From Oscarella lobularis (Eukaryota; Porifera; Homoscleromorpha; Homosclerophorida; Oscarellidae), in assembly GCF_947507565.1 (NCBI RefSeq), contig NC_089186.1, forward strand, positions 1,302,001 to 1,366,000: DNA of 64,000 nt, given 5' to 3'. The notes beneath the pieces are model-generated. The model saw nothing but the letters and a program-made list of their open reading frames with translations, made no database searches and was not told the origin of the DNA. Positions within the stretch are counted from its first letter, which is position 1, and each line of letters opens with the position of its first letter. Both the position numbers and the translations under genes were made by a program. Below are positions 11,636 through 23,171 of this stretch, piece by piece.

Positions 11636-12100
11636 ATGCCAGTGGAGCATGACGAAGCTTCGCTTCTTGTTTGCTCTTTTGACGAAAATATCGTTGTCTC
11701 GAAAGTGTACGCGAGGTTGAAACAACATGGTGTGGAGCCGACGTTACTGCAAGTAGCAGCATCGACTTCTTCGCTGCGCAATTTTGAAGAAGACTTTGGA
11801 AACAAAAGAGTTACAGTCATATTCATATTTGACAAAGATTTAGCAAGTGACAGCCGATTCGCCTCGTCTCGAGAAATTCAGGAAGACTTGATGAGGCTGT
11901 TTCGATGGTGCAGAGCCCATGATCAGTCCAAGTTCATTGTTGTTCTTGACGAAACAGCAATAGGCCAACTGTTGATGCTAAGCGCTTTTTTTGACCAAGA
12001 AGACATCCAAATAGTATCGACAAATTTTTTAAAAAAAGACGCCATGATTGAATTAGTTGTCGGAGAGGTTTTTCAGAGTATGGGCATCTTTGGAGTGTAG
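11636..12100 (+). CDS. Small single-domain TIR-like protein
   Basis: A single exon of 154 codons from ATG 11636 (the frame is also open to 11600) to TAG about 12098. The chain has strand-helix alternation typical of TIR or SEFIR folds: LLVCSFDEN at the start in place of the first strand, VTVIFIFDKDLASD in the middle, KFIVVLDETAIGQLL and IQIVSTNF later, ending in a helix. It aligns in outline with the first domain of the divergent gene at 9778-11253. No signal peptide or membrane segment. A free-standing TIR-like domain could be a decoy or adaptor; NADase residues cannot be assigned with confidence. Confidence 0.55.
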   Translation: MPVEHDEASLLVCSFDENIVVSKVYARLKQHGVEPTLLQVAASTSSLRNFEEDFGNKRVTVIFIFDKDLASDSRFASSREIQEDLMRLFRWCRAHDQSKFIVVLDETAIGQLLMLSAFFDQEDIQIVSTNFLKKDAMIELVVGEVFQSMGIFGV

Positions 12101-12446
12101 GAACTGTACTAAAACCAAGGTTCTCTCTTCTAATTATCTATCCCTGCTCATGCAGCGGCGTCGGAATTAATAAAGAAGCGGCCGAGTGAAAATTTTTTAG
12201 GGAGCATGGTCATTACGCTAAAATAAAGAACGTTTAGTCACATTAGATATATCCTTTTCCACTTTCCTTCGATGCTTTTGTAATTTTACAAAAAATTAGC
12301 CTAGTTCTGTGCCTTTTTTTAGTACATGTACTGCGTCTGAAATGCGTTAAGCCTTTAATTAAAAAAAAGTAGGAGGGGCGCGCGCGGGGAAGGGGGGAGA
12401 GGGGACCCCCCTGCTGCTGAAAAACAAAGGTGCGTCAAATCACGTG
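12101..12446. other. Intergenic, no gene seen
   Basis: AT-rich with poly-T and poly-A runs, and a G-rich stretch at 12370-12410 (aggaggggcgcgcgcgggg). Nothing coding recognised. Confidence 0.5.
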
Positions 12447-15400
12447 ATGACGGATGTTTTCGCGTACGGGTGTCTAACGGCGACAACGTCATCGCTCACC
12501 CAATGTCTTCCCGTTTCGGTGCCGCTAAAGAAGATGGACGCCGTCGACGTGCGCAAACCGATCGAGAAGTTCGTCTCAACGACGTTTACGGACGAAAATG
12601 CAGTCGCGTTGGAGGAATTCTCGAAAATGCACGAATCGTCCGTCCTGCGAACTCTCGATCGTCACGAATCGGGCCTCGAGCCGCTGTTTAAGGTAGCCGT
12701 CGCCACGAAAAGCTTGCCCGAGCTCCTTTTTTTACGCTATGCTAAGCTTTTTCCTGTTATTTCTTTTCGTAGATACTACGATCAGCTATCAGCTATGGAA
12801 GCCAAATTACTCATATCGGAGAGTGACGTAAAGACGACGCTACCTCACGTGGTTTTATGTGACGTCATAAGTATTCGCTGGGCGTTGAAGGTGCAATTGA
12901 AATTTACGTGGTACGAAAGCTGTCTTCTCTGGACAGCCAAAGCAATGTATAAAATAGACAGGATCCTCTAGATGTTAGTGTCAGTGAGACTTTTCATTTT
13001 CCTCGTTAGCTCTTTATAGTGGGCCTTTGGAATCAACATTCCTTTCAGTATTATGTAGCAGCTTTGTATAGTCTAATAGCAAAGATTCAGAACTCTGAAA
13101 GCGACTAAGGACTGAATGCAGCATGCAAGTGAAAAAATATCATCAATTATTTAATTAATATAAATTTTCTCTCTAGAGTGTTGCTGGCATTTTTCGTTAG
13201 ATGAAGGATCTCGTCTGCGTTCAAATGTTGAGCGTTCCGCAGCCTGATCTGAGTTTCAAGAGCCTCTACAAGACAAAATTGGGTAACCGCCAAGAGAGTC
13301 AAGGAAGGGGGGGCTTCTACTACTACCATACATATAGATCAGATGAAGAATCCTATTTGCGCTAAGGTTTCTGCTCAGACAGGGGATTTGTACGCCGAAG
13401 CAGCTCAGCTCATTGGTGATCCAGCTGTGGCAAAATGATGAGACACAGTAGGGGGAGTGATGCTTGGAGAAAGGGCTCATCTGAATGAATTATGTTACAA
13501 GGATTTTAGAGCGATTGTACCCGCGAAGCATTCGTATTTCTTGGGCATAGCAAAATTTCATCAGGGGCAAGAATGTAAGGGCAATGTGAAACACGGAGAA
13601 TCTCTAGCAAATAATAGGGTAAATATAAGGGGGCGTGTACTTGTTCCAGATTAAATAAATGTTGATTGCTAGGTTAGCTTGCCTATGGCTATGCTGCTAA
13701 GAAGGGAGAAACGTTCTTTCAACCTGGAGTAAGTTTGATAAAATAAGATTATATATTCGTACTTAAGACTATACAGAAAAGTAACGGGAAGTAAAATTTT
13801 TCTTCCGCCCTTATGCATTTACTCCCAGTCCTCCTAGTAATCCTACAGATCATGAGTGTATGAGGATGAGTAGAAGAAGCACGTTGATTGAGTATGAGTA
13901 TGAACACTCATGCACGCCAGCTCACTCCTCATGCACGTCCTCGTTCTCTTCCTACACCTACCCGTGCACGTGATCCTACCCGTGCACGTGATTGTACTTA
14001 TACTACTCCTACTCATGCACGTGTTTCTTAGACTCCTACTCGTATTTCTTAGAAAACTCCTACTCATGTCTTAGAAACTCGTTATCGTAATTCTATTTCT
14101 TAGAAACTCCCACTCATGCACGTGCTTCTTATCGTATTTCTTAGAAACTCCTACTCATTCACGTGAGTTTTAATTATACCACTCCCACTCATGCGCGTGC
14201 TTCTACTCACCTCCTACTCATGCACGTGATTGAACTAATGCTACTCCTACTCATGCACGTGCTTGAACGCATCTCTTGACACGTGCTGGGTACTCCTACT
14301 CCTACTCCTACTTACACTTACACCATCCCGTTTTCGACGTCGTGCACACGATTCTGATGCTCACACTCCCATGCTCATCCTCGTGACCATGGCCGTACTC
14401 ATTCTAATGCTTATGCACTCTCGTACCGCAAATCTCAAAAAAATTTTCTCGACTTATGTGACAGAAAAACGCGGCTTTTTTGAGACTGATGGTCGCATTA
14501 CTCTCTAAACGGTCGGATTGCACTCGGATTTGCTGCACGCTAAAAGAAACGCAGTGAAATGTTTTACACGAGTCGATATACAGCTGTTTCTTCCATGATA
14601 GAACGAGAAAGTTGTATTGCTTTTATTCGAAAGCGTCTTTTTATTCGAAGGCGCCTTTTATTTGGCATTTTACGGTATCGACACACGAGCTCCTACCCAT
14701 ACGCGCCTACGCGACTCGTGCAGGGCTCGTGCACGCCGCGTGCTTTCACTCCTACGAGACGCGTGCTTCACCCCTACGAGACACGTGCTTTCACTCCTAC
14801 GAGACGCGTGCTCCTACTCCTACGAGACACGCGCTAAAACTCCTACAAGACTCGATCGCCCTTCTAATCATGCACATATCGTTCTCATTCTCATCATTCG
14901 CATTTATCGTACCGTTGCACTCCCGCTCATGCTCGTGTTTCTGCTCATTGTCGCTGTCATCCTCTTAACGATACCATTTCTTCAGGAAGTTTTTAATCGG
15001 ATTCGCCGAGAGCTGTCCCAAGCCGAGAACAACAACAACAACGTCATCTACAGCAAATTGATTCCGTCTCCCCATCATGTGAATCCGATCGGTCGAGCGG
15101 CCCTCGCCAAGGCGACGCCGCTCGCCTTTCCCGCGTCATCAAAGAGTCCGGGTCTGTTCGCCGGAATCGTTCCAAAGACGATTCAGGACGCCGTGGCGCG
15201 GTACGAGTCGCAGCGAGAGGCACTCGTGCAGGCGGCTGTCGGAAAACTTAGGGAGGCCACTCAAACGTTCAACGGGTAGGACGCCGATGTCTATTGTAGG
15301 CAGAATATTCTTACGCGTCACTCTTTTTTTATTAGGACTTTGTCGAGTCTCAATTTGCGTGCGGCTATCAAAGACACGTGGGGCGACGAGCTTCCGGCTT

Positions 15401-15780
15401 TGCTGCTGGCCAAAGCCGAGGCAGTTCGTCGCAGTGGAGGTGTCGACTGGGTGACGTCGCTTCTGCGGGAGCTGCCCGAATTGCAGCAGAGAAACAGAGG
15501 AGTGCTCACCGAGGTTCTAAATTAGGAGCAAACCAGTGAGTGTAATGATTCATTATAGACGATTCGTATGATGGCTGAAGTGGAGCAAGGCGACACGGCG
15601 ATGAGAGAGAGATTTCAGGATAAATGGACGCGTCGTCCTTCGGCTGATCTTTTCAAAGAACACCGAGCCGAGATTGCGAAGTACGAGGCTATACTAGCAA
15701 ACGCAACGCAAGCCGATGGAATCGTGAGAGCAAAGTACGATACCCACGTGAACGGCATGACGATTCTCAGCAAATCAGAA
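12447..15780 (+). pseudogene. ALIX/PDCD6IP copy 1, Bro1 half broken, V-domain exons intact
   Basis: Derived from the ESCRT-associated scaffold ALIX. Exon 1 (12447 to about 12691) encodes SVPLKKMDAVDVRKPIEKF and LDRHESGLEPLFK, matching copy 2. The following Bro1 exons have decayed: 13020-13120 aligns with copy 2 exon 17960-18090 but has lost the frame, and 13177-13270 reads CGT TAG ATG where copy 2 has CGT CAC GTG. The exon at 13680-13735 (KKGETFFQP) is still readable. The next intron is swollen by a minisatellite (13850-14880). From 14993 the exons are clean: EVFNRIRRELSQAE..., NGTLSSLNL-like, ELPELQQRNRGVLTE (to about 15508), and MMAEVEQGDTAMRERF to SKSE (about 15559-15780). These V-domain exons then read in frame into kinase K2 exons instead of the normal ALIX tail. 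Confidence 0.8.
13850..14880. repeat. Degenerate minisatellite in ALIX copy-1 intron
   Basis: About 1 kb built from variants of ctcctactcatgcacgtg interspersed with cttcttagaaact units; later units change to cctacgagac(g/a)cgtgctt (14740-14840). The same intron in ALIX copy 2 (about 18745-18800) is only some 55 bp, so this is a local expansion. The hypothetical frames inside it are repeat-driven and not called as genes. Confidence 0.85.
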
Positions 15781-15840
15781 GTAAGTGCTGTATAATAATT
15801 ATAAAAGTCACGAGGGCAATTAATTTCTTATTTTCTTTAG

Positions 15841-17287
15841 TCGAGCACCGATAATTCCGTTCAAGAAAGGGTTTGTTTATAGCGAGCTTCCGATCGAATT
15901 TGCATGGAATGACGTACTGTGCCTAGGAGTCAATGACAATGATTCGTGCTTTAGCAGGAAAAGAAGAAGCAGTGAAACGCCTTAAAGCGTTTTCTAGGCG
16001 TCTTCTCGCTCGGTCACAAGAAGCGGAGAAAGCTCTCATTGGTATGATATACGTGAAATGACGTAACCTGAATGAATTCTTTATAGTTGCGCGAAGAAAG
16101 GCCGACGAGGCACTGGCTTTGGCCCAATTGGCGCAGGAACGTGGTAAGCAACTCTTCCTTTTGTTGTACAACCAGGTCGAATTTTATTTTGCAGCCGACC
16201 GCCGTGAAGGCACCGTAGCCGAATTACGAGCTCTATGTCAGGAGAAAGAGAGCCGTCTAAGCAGTGCGGAAGAGCAGGACGACCTTCTTCGCATTCCTTT
16301 AGCTGACGTCAAGATGACCAAAATTGAGCTTGGAGGAGGCGCCTACGGAGGTATGTTCAAACTACTGTACATGCACGCACGTATATACATTGTGTTCTTG
16401 TTGTCAAAGCACGTTCGCCATATGCCAGACTATACGTATGCTAACACGGTACTTGTTTCCACGTAGAGGTAAAAGTTGGCTATTGGCGTGGATGTCCCGT
16501 TGCAGTGAAAACGTTCTTCAATTGTCTCGACACCGAGTACTACCTCAATCTCTTCAAACAGGAGATTACCATCGGCACTCGAGCTCGTCATTTCAACATT
16601 GTCTTCCTATACGGCGTAACGACGGTGAACGGTACGCCGCTTCGAATCATCACCGAGCTTCTTGAAGGCTCTTTGTCTGACGTCATCAAGGCATCTATTT
16701 GTTGCAAGGAGCCGCTCTCTCTAAGGGAGCAAATCGATCTGGCGTCGGGGATGACAGCCGGAATCAGCTATCTTCATCAGCTGGGACCCAACGGTATTTT
16801 GCACGGAGACGTTCGATCAACAAATGTTGTCGTGACGTCACTTATGGAGGCGAAAATTTGCGATTTGGGCGCGGCTCGCTTTGCCCAAGTCTCACTCTCG
16901 GCAGGTCCGTTAAGCGCCGAATATCTAGCTCCAGAACGAAGCCCGGAAAAAGGTATGCCCAACACGAAGATGGCCGACGTGTACAGCTTGGGTGTTACTG
17001 TGATTGAATTGATGATTGGACAGCATCCGGTTGTGAGTCGTCGAATTGAACAGGCGTTGAAAGTGGCACATCCTCACGTGCGGCAGATGTGTCTTCGACT
17101 GATTGAAAAGGATCCGAGCGCGAGGCCGGGTGGAGACGGGTGTATGGCCGTATTGGAACGAATTCAAGAGTCACGCGCTTATAACGAGTGCTTTGCAAAA
17201 AGAATGGTGAAGGGAAAGTTTCACGGAGAAGGTAAGGTGAGTCTGGTTTTAGGGCCTTGGGCGCCGCGTCGCATTGTGCAGAGTTAA
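15841..17287 (+). CDS. Coiled-coil TKL-like protein kinase K2, probably fused to ALIX V-domain exons
   Basis: Exons 15841-15870, 15927-16041, 16087-16143, 16195-16350 and 16467-17287 (TAA). The kinase domain keeps GGGAYGE, VAVKTFF, HGDVRSTNVVV, CDLGAARF and YLAPERSPEKG, and is uninterrupted. Its first exon (SSTDNSVQER) is in the phase left by the ALIX copy-1 exon ending SKSE at 15780, with gtaagt donor and tttag acceptor, so the natural product may be an ALIX-V-domain/coiled-coil/kinase chimera rather than a free kinase. Compared with K1 the coiled-coil repeat exon is short. It ends in GPWAPRRIVQS. Divergence from K1 is moderate and mostly conservative, suggesting it is still a working gene. 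Confidence 0.8.
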
Positions 17288-17446
17288 TTTTTTTATGTTT
17301 CTGTGATATTCATTGTTACTGATTATATTTTTTCCTTCTTCTTTTACGTCATATAATTTAATTCTTTCCGTATGTTAATTAGGCCGCGGTATCACGTGAA
17401 AGACGACGGTGTTCTCTTTGTCTCCATCAGAGATAATAGAGTCCCC

Positions 17447-20400
17447 ATGGATCGAATTGTTTTCATTTCTGTTCCTTTGAAGAAGTCAGACGTCGTCGAC
17501 GTGTCAGAACCGATCGAGAAGTTTTTCGCGACGACGTTGGGCACGTCGTTCACAGACGAAAATCGAAGCGCCGTTGAGGAATTCGCAAAAATGCGCAAAT
17601 CGGCCGTGTTCCGAACTCTCGATCGTCACGAATCGAGCCTTGAGCTACTTTTTAAGTAAGTCGTACGGAGTATTCTGCACGGGCCTCCTTTAATTGACAC
17701 TTATGCTACGTTTTTCTCTCGTAGATACTACATACAGCTATCAGCTTTGGAAGCCAAATTGCCTATATCGGAGAGTGGCGTAAGTTGTGCTCACTTACGT
17801 CGGTTTGTGTCGCGTCAGAAGTCTTTGCTTGGCGCTATTATAGGTGCGATTAAAATTCACGTGGTACGCCGCGTTTGTGAAGACGGCAATATGTATGAGA
17901 TGGATTCCTGTAGATAAAATCAGATTTTCAGACTTTCATTTTATTTTATTCTACTTTCAGCTCTTTATAGCAGTGCTTTTGAGAGAATCAACGTTCTATT
18001 CAACATAGCAGCTTTGTATAGTCAAATAGCGAAGGCCCAGGACCCTGAAAGCAGGGAAGGACTGGACGCGGCCTGCACACAGTTTCAGGTAAAACTATGA
18101 TAATTTTATTTGGTTGATAATGATTCTAAATAATAAAACAAATTTATTTCTAGAGTGCTGCTGGCATTTTTCGTCACGTGAAGGATCTTATCTACTCTCG
18201 ATATTTTCCGCTGTCCGATCTGAGTTCCAAGAGCCTCTATGCTCTGTCCGCAGTTATGCTCGCTCAAGCTCAGGAGAGTCTTTATCACAAGATGATATTG
18301 GGTAAAGAGAAAAAATCAATAAATCATTAGAAGTAAGTTATTATTTCTATGATGTATAGATCAGATGAAGAATTCTATTTACGCTACAGTCGCCGCTCAG
18401 ACGGGGGATTTGTACGCCAACGCAGCTTGGCTCATTGCTGATCCAGCAGTGGCAAAGCAATAGGACATAGTATGCGATGCGCCAAAGAAAAAGGCTAATC
18501 AATCTAGAACACTTTATTAGCATTTTAAAGCAATTGTAACTGCGAAGAAATGGTACTTCTTGGGCATGGCAGAATTTCATCAGGCGCAGGAATGCAAAAG
18601 CAATGCCAAACACGGTGAATCTATTGCAAGATATAAGGTAAAGATCAATAGGCGTGTATGTCTTTTGAGCGTGATAGGGGTTTTTAGCTTACGGCTCCGT
18701 GAAGGACGCTGCTAAGGAAGGAAAAACGTTCTTTCGTCCTGGGGTAAGTTGGATTTAAGCTAGTAACATCTAATAAATAATCACGGAATAAATAATCTAG
18801 GATGTTCTCAATCGGATCGGTCGAGAGTTATCCCAAGCCGAAAAGGACAACAACGTCATCTACAACGAATTGATTCCGGCTTCCCATCATATTAATCCCA
18901 TCGGTCGAGCGGCCCTCGTCAAGGCGACACCGCTCGCCTTTCCCGCGTCAGCGAAGAGTCTGGATCTGGTAGCCAGAATCGTTCCAAAGACGATTCACGA
19001 CGCCGTGGCGCGATACGAGTCGCAGCGAGAGGCACTCGTGCAGGCGGAAGTTGGAAAACTGAGAGCGGCCACTCAAATGTTGAACGGGTAAGACGCCGAT
19101 ATGCATGTCTAGTGAATATTCTCGCTTTTTATTAGGAATTTGTCGAGTCTTAATTTGCCTGCGGCCATCGAAGATACATCGGGCGACGAGCTTCCGGCTT
19201 CGCTTCTGGGGAAAGCCGAGGCCGTTCGCAGCAGTGGAGTTGTCGATCGGGTGACGTCGCTTCTGCGAGAGCTGCCCGAATTGCAGCAGAGAACCAAAGG
19301 AGTTCTCACCGAGGTTAGGAAAACGAAGAGCGAACCGGCGAGGTAATTAATTTATTATTTATTTATTTATTTTAGACGAGTCGTATGATGGCTGAGGAGG
19401 AGCAAGGCGACACGGCCATGAGGGAGAGATTTCGGGATGAATGGCAGCGTCGTCCTTCGGCCGATCTCTTCAAAGAACATCGAGCGGAGATTGCAAAGTA
19501 TGACGCAATACTAACAAGCGCCACGCAAGCCGACGGAATCGTGCGAGCAAAGTACGATACCCACGTGAACGGCATGACGCTTCTCAGCAAATCGGAAGTG
19601 AGTAGTATTAATTAATTAATGTGACAATGTCACGTGTACAATTAATTATTGATTTGTTAGGCGGAATTGATCCAGTCCGTTCCCAAGAGATCGTCTGGCG
19701 GCTCGTCGGATTCGAGGGTTTGTCATTTTCTATCGTCACATGATCATTTTGTTATTGTTCTTCATTAGGTGGTTGCCGAGTTGAAGGGTTTGATGGAACG
19801 AGTCAATAGTCTGAAGGCTCCGCGTGAGACGATTGAAGCGTCTCTTCGCGACGCCACAGTCGATATATGTACGTATACGTATGATCGTAGGGGAATTATT
19901 ATGTCAATTATTTATCTTCTTGCAGCGGCGCGATTTATGTCGGCTCTGGAAGCAGATCAAACTGTCGCAGACGAAAGCATCTCCGAAGCCCAGCTCAGCG
20001 AGACGTACGGTCCATTGCAACAGCAAGTTGCCGACAGCGTAGCCCAGCAGCAAACTCTCGTTGAAAGCATCAATGTGGGATGCCAATATAATAATGAATT
20101 TATTTCTAGTTTCAAAGTCTTTTTAGGCGGCTCATCAGCGTTTTATTTCCGGAGGCGGAGCCGCCAGCGCTAGGGAAGGCGTTCTCAAGGACTTGGCCGC
20201 CGCTCACGACGCTTTTATGGAACTGAAAGAGAATCTTCAAGAAGGAGCTAAGGTACTGTAGATTATTAATGTAATGCGATGGTTTGATTAATCGTATGTG
20301 GGCGTTCTTTAGTTATACGGCGATTTGACGCGACTGCTTCTCAAGTCCCAGTCGAAAGTGAGCGACCTGATCTTCGCTCGAAACACGGAGAAAGACGACT

Positions 20401-21033
20401 ACGTCAAGTGAGTATTGGCACGTGATATTTACAGATATAGCCAGTCATAAATTACCTTAGTATTGGAACTCAGTTTAGAATAAGCTTCTTCTGCATTATG
20501 AAAAGATTTTAGAATACGCGTAGTCTTTGGCCAAACCAAACGAGTTTCTGTTGTAGTTATTAGAACTTTCACTGCACGATGGTATTTTTTCTCTCTTTCT
20601 CCCCCCTTTGCCCAGAGAGCTGCAGAGAGTGCTGGCAAAGTCCGACCCTCCTCCTCCTCCTCTGTCCAGAGAAGCGCCACAACCGGCGCCAAGGGACCCT
20701 CCACCGAGACCGGCACCGAGAGAAGCGCCCAGACCGACGCCGAGAAAACCCCCCGAGAGACCGCCGCCCCGGCAGCAACAACCCCAACCCGTCGCCGCCG
20801 CGGCACCTCCACCTCCTCAGGCCGCATCTGCTCCGCCTCCGGCCTACGCTCCGCAGGCGCCGCTCGGCTACGGTCAAGCACCGCCTCCACAGGGGAGCTA
20901 CTATCAGACGAATCCCTATGCTCCCTATCCCGTCGCGCCTACGTATGGAGGAGCTCCGCCGCAGGGTTCCTATCCCGGCTATCAAGGCTACCAGGGCGGC
21001 GCCGTCACCGGATTATCCTCCGCCGCGGCATAG
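17447..21033 (+). CDS. PDCD6IP (ALIX)-like: ALIX / PDCD6IP-like ESCRT scaffold, copy 2
   Basis: ALIX bridges ESCRT-I/III and ubiquitinated cargo in endosomal sorting, cytokinesis and membrane repair. Domains seen in order: Bro1 (ATG 17447; SVPLKKSDVVDV, YYIQLSALEAKLP, INVLFNIAALYSQIA, ALSAVMLAQAQE, about 17447-18740), V domain (RIGRELSQAEKDNN at about 18815, NLSSLNLPAAIEDTSGDE at 19140, ELPELQQRTKGVLTE, WQRRPSADLFKEHRAEI, later LKGLMERVNSL and LSETYGPLQQQV, to about 20410), then a Pro-rich tail (SDPPPPPLSRE, PPPRPAPREAPRPTPRK, Tyr/Gly-Tyr rich end) to TAG at about 21033. Two weak points: TAG at 18461-18463 lies in the exon frame unless a donor at 18449 is used, and the exon at about 18690-18745 is hard to phase. 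The first, short exon region after 17845 is also uncertain. Confidence 0.85.
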
Positions 21034-21127
21034 ATATCAGTATCCGCCTCAGCGGCCCCCAGTGCCACAAGAATCACCGAGGCCGGCGCCGGCGCTAAAC
21101 GCGGAAAAAGACGAATACTTTAAGTGA
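21034..21127 (+). other. Out-of-frame continuation of the ALIX Pro-rich tail
   Basis: Past the ALIX copy-2 stop, the other + frame encodes DYPPPRHRYQYPPQRPPVP and then EKDEYFK with a gtgagt-like donor. This is Pro-rich like the tail, and its end repeats the ALIX exon end at 20387-20408 (EKDDYVK, gtgagt) including intron sequence after it. Either a one-base change near 20990-21010 truncated the tail, or this is a copied exon joined to the repeat. Confidence 0.5.
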
Positions 21128-21453
21128 GTAGTGGGACGTGCACTCACGCCGATTGCACATATCTTTAGGCATACAGCCATAAATATCCCTGTTAGTTTCC
21201 GCACTAGGATCTGTAGTGTACCAATTACACGAGAGACTCTGAAAAAATCGTAGTAGCTTTTACTATACACTATGGGAGAGAATACGCGCCGTAAAGTTTT
21301 GCTAGCCAAGCTGGTTTGACAATATGTATCTCTTTGTGTTTCTTTCTTTGCAAGATTGCTCGAGAAAAAAGGAGAAAGTCAGAAAAAAAAATGACCATTT
21401 GGAGGTCCACGATCTTCCGATAGAAATTTCATGGAACGATGTTCTGTACCTAG

Positions 21454-23133
21454 GAATTGATTACAACAATTCGGGCTTCAGGGATAAAAGAAGATGAAGA
21501 GAAACTTGAATCATTTTCTAGGCGTCTTCTCGCTTGGTCACAAGAAGATAATGAGGCTCTTATTGGTATTACATTTGTGCAATGACGTTATCGACCTGAA
21601 TAAAAATCATTAGTTGCACGAAGAGAGGCCGAAGAGGCCCAGGCTTCAGCCCAAACGGCAAAGGAGCGTGGTAAGCAACTCTTCCTTTATTTGTACAACC
21701 GAGTTAAACTTTTATTTTAAAGCTGACCGCTGTGAAGGCACTGTAGCCGAATTACGAGCTCTTTGTCAGGAAAAAAGAGAAACGACTGAACTGTGCGAAG
21801 GAGCAGGACGAACTTCTTCACATTCCTTTAGCTGACGTCAAGATGACCACATTTCGGCTTGGAGGAGGCGCCTACGGAGGTAAGTTCCTGCAAAATGATA
21901 TCTTGGGCGCGAACGCATATACAACTACTGTGCTTTACATTTTTTGCTGCACAAATGCGCCAAGAAGTCACGGAACGTGCATTTACAACTATATCACAAT
22001 TTGTAGAACACTCTCTCATTTCACGCTAAGACTTATCTACGCATAAGAGAGCGCACCCTAAGTAATATGCTATATGCTAATACGGTACTCGCTTTTATTT
22101 AGAGGTAAAAGTTGGCTACTGGCGCGGATGTCCCGTCGCAGTGAAAACGTTCTTCGAATGTCTCAACAGCGAGTACAACCTCGATCTCTTCAAACAGGAG
22201 ATCGCCATAGGCACTCGAGCCCGTCATTTCAACATCGTTTTCTTATACGGCGTAACGATTGTGAACGGTACGCCAATTCGAATCGTTACCGAGCTTCTCG
22301 AAGGCTCTCTGTCTGACGTCATTGAAGCATCTGATCGTTGCAAGCAGCCACTCTGTTTAAGGGAACAAATCGATCTTGCGTCGGGGATGACAGCTGGAAT
22401 CAGCTATCTTCATGAGCTCGGACACGACGTTATTTTTCACGGAGACATTCGATCAAGGAATGTTGTCGTGTCGTCACTTATGGAGGCAAACATTTGCGAT
22501 TTGGGCGCGGCTCGCTTTGCCAAAGTCTTAGTCTCGGCAGGTCCGCTAAGTCCCGAATATTTGGCTCCGGAACGAAAAGGTTGCCTTGTGCACAACACGA
22601 AGATGGCCGACGTCTACAGCTTGGGTGTTACTGTGATTGAATTGATGATTGGACAGCATCCGGTTGCGAATCGTCGAATTAAACAGGCGTTGAAAGTGAC
22701 TTATCCTGACGTGAAGCAGATGTGTCTTCGACTGATTGAGGAGGATCCGAGCGCGAGGCCGGGTGCAGACGAGTGTTTGGCCGTATTAGAACGAATTCAA
22801 GAGTCGCGCGCTTATAGCGAGTGCGTTGCAAAAAGAATGGTGAAAGGTGCATTTCGTGGAGAAGGAAAGATAGGCCTGGTGTTAGGCCCTTGGGCGCAGC
22901 GTCGCTTGGTGCGGAATTACTTGTATTGTTACTTTTCGTGCTTGCCATTAACTACTACAAATGTCCTTTTTTTTATTCAAAGACGCGGCTTTACGGATAA
23001 TCGTCTCTCTTTTTTAGATCAGATGTTTGAAACGGTTATTCCCATTCTTATACGGGCTTTCAGAACTGTGCCCAATCGTTTTTTGGTCCTTTCCTCTGCC
23101 CTTGTGCGTTTTCTTTCTCGGAGAATCGCGTGA
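21454..23133 (+). pseudogene. Coiled-coil TKL-like kinase K3, frameshifted and with lost stop
   Basis: Exons correspond one for one with K1 and K2: about 21454-21565, 21614-21670, 21723-21879 and 22103-23133. In the third exon, after the LRALCQE codons (21768-21780), K3 has one extra base in an A-rich run compared with both K1 and K2, which puts the rest of the exon out of frame. The kinase exon itself is open: VAVKTFF, FHGDIRSRNVVV, CDLGAARF, YLAPERKG. The stop codon used by K1 and K2 right after the RR(I/L)V(Q/R) motif is gone and the frame runs another 70 or so residues that are hydrophobic and basic. Either a recent pseudogene or a sequence error plus a novel tail; I favour decay. Confidence 0.65.
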
Positions 23134-23171
23134 ATTTGTCTCTTAGCTTCTACTGATCTGTTTTGGGCGAT

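Noticed and set aside
14559-15000. Open frames with repeated ETRAFTPTRR-like sequence
   Set aside because: Produced by the minisatellite in the ALIX copy-1 intron; flanks show it is intronic.
20429-20985. Long minus-strand frames rich in Arg/Gly opposite the ALIX tail
   Set aside because: Mirror of the proline-rich coding sequence of ALIX-2.
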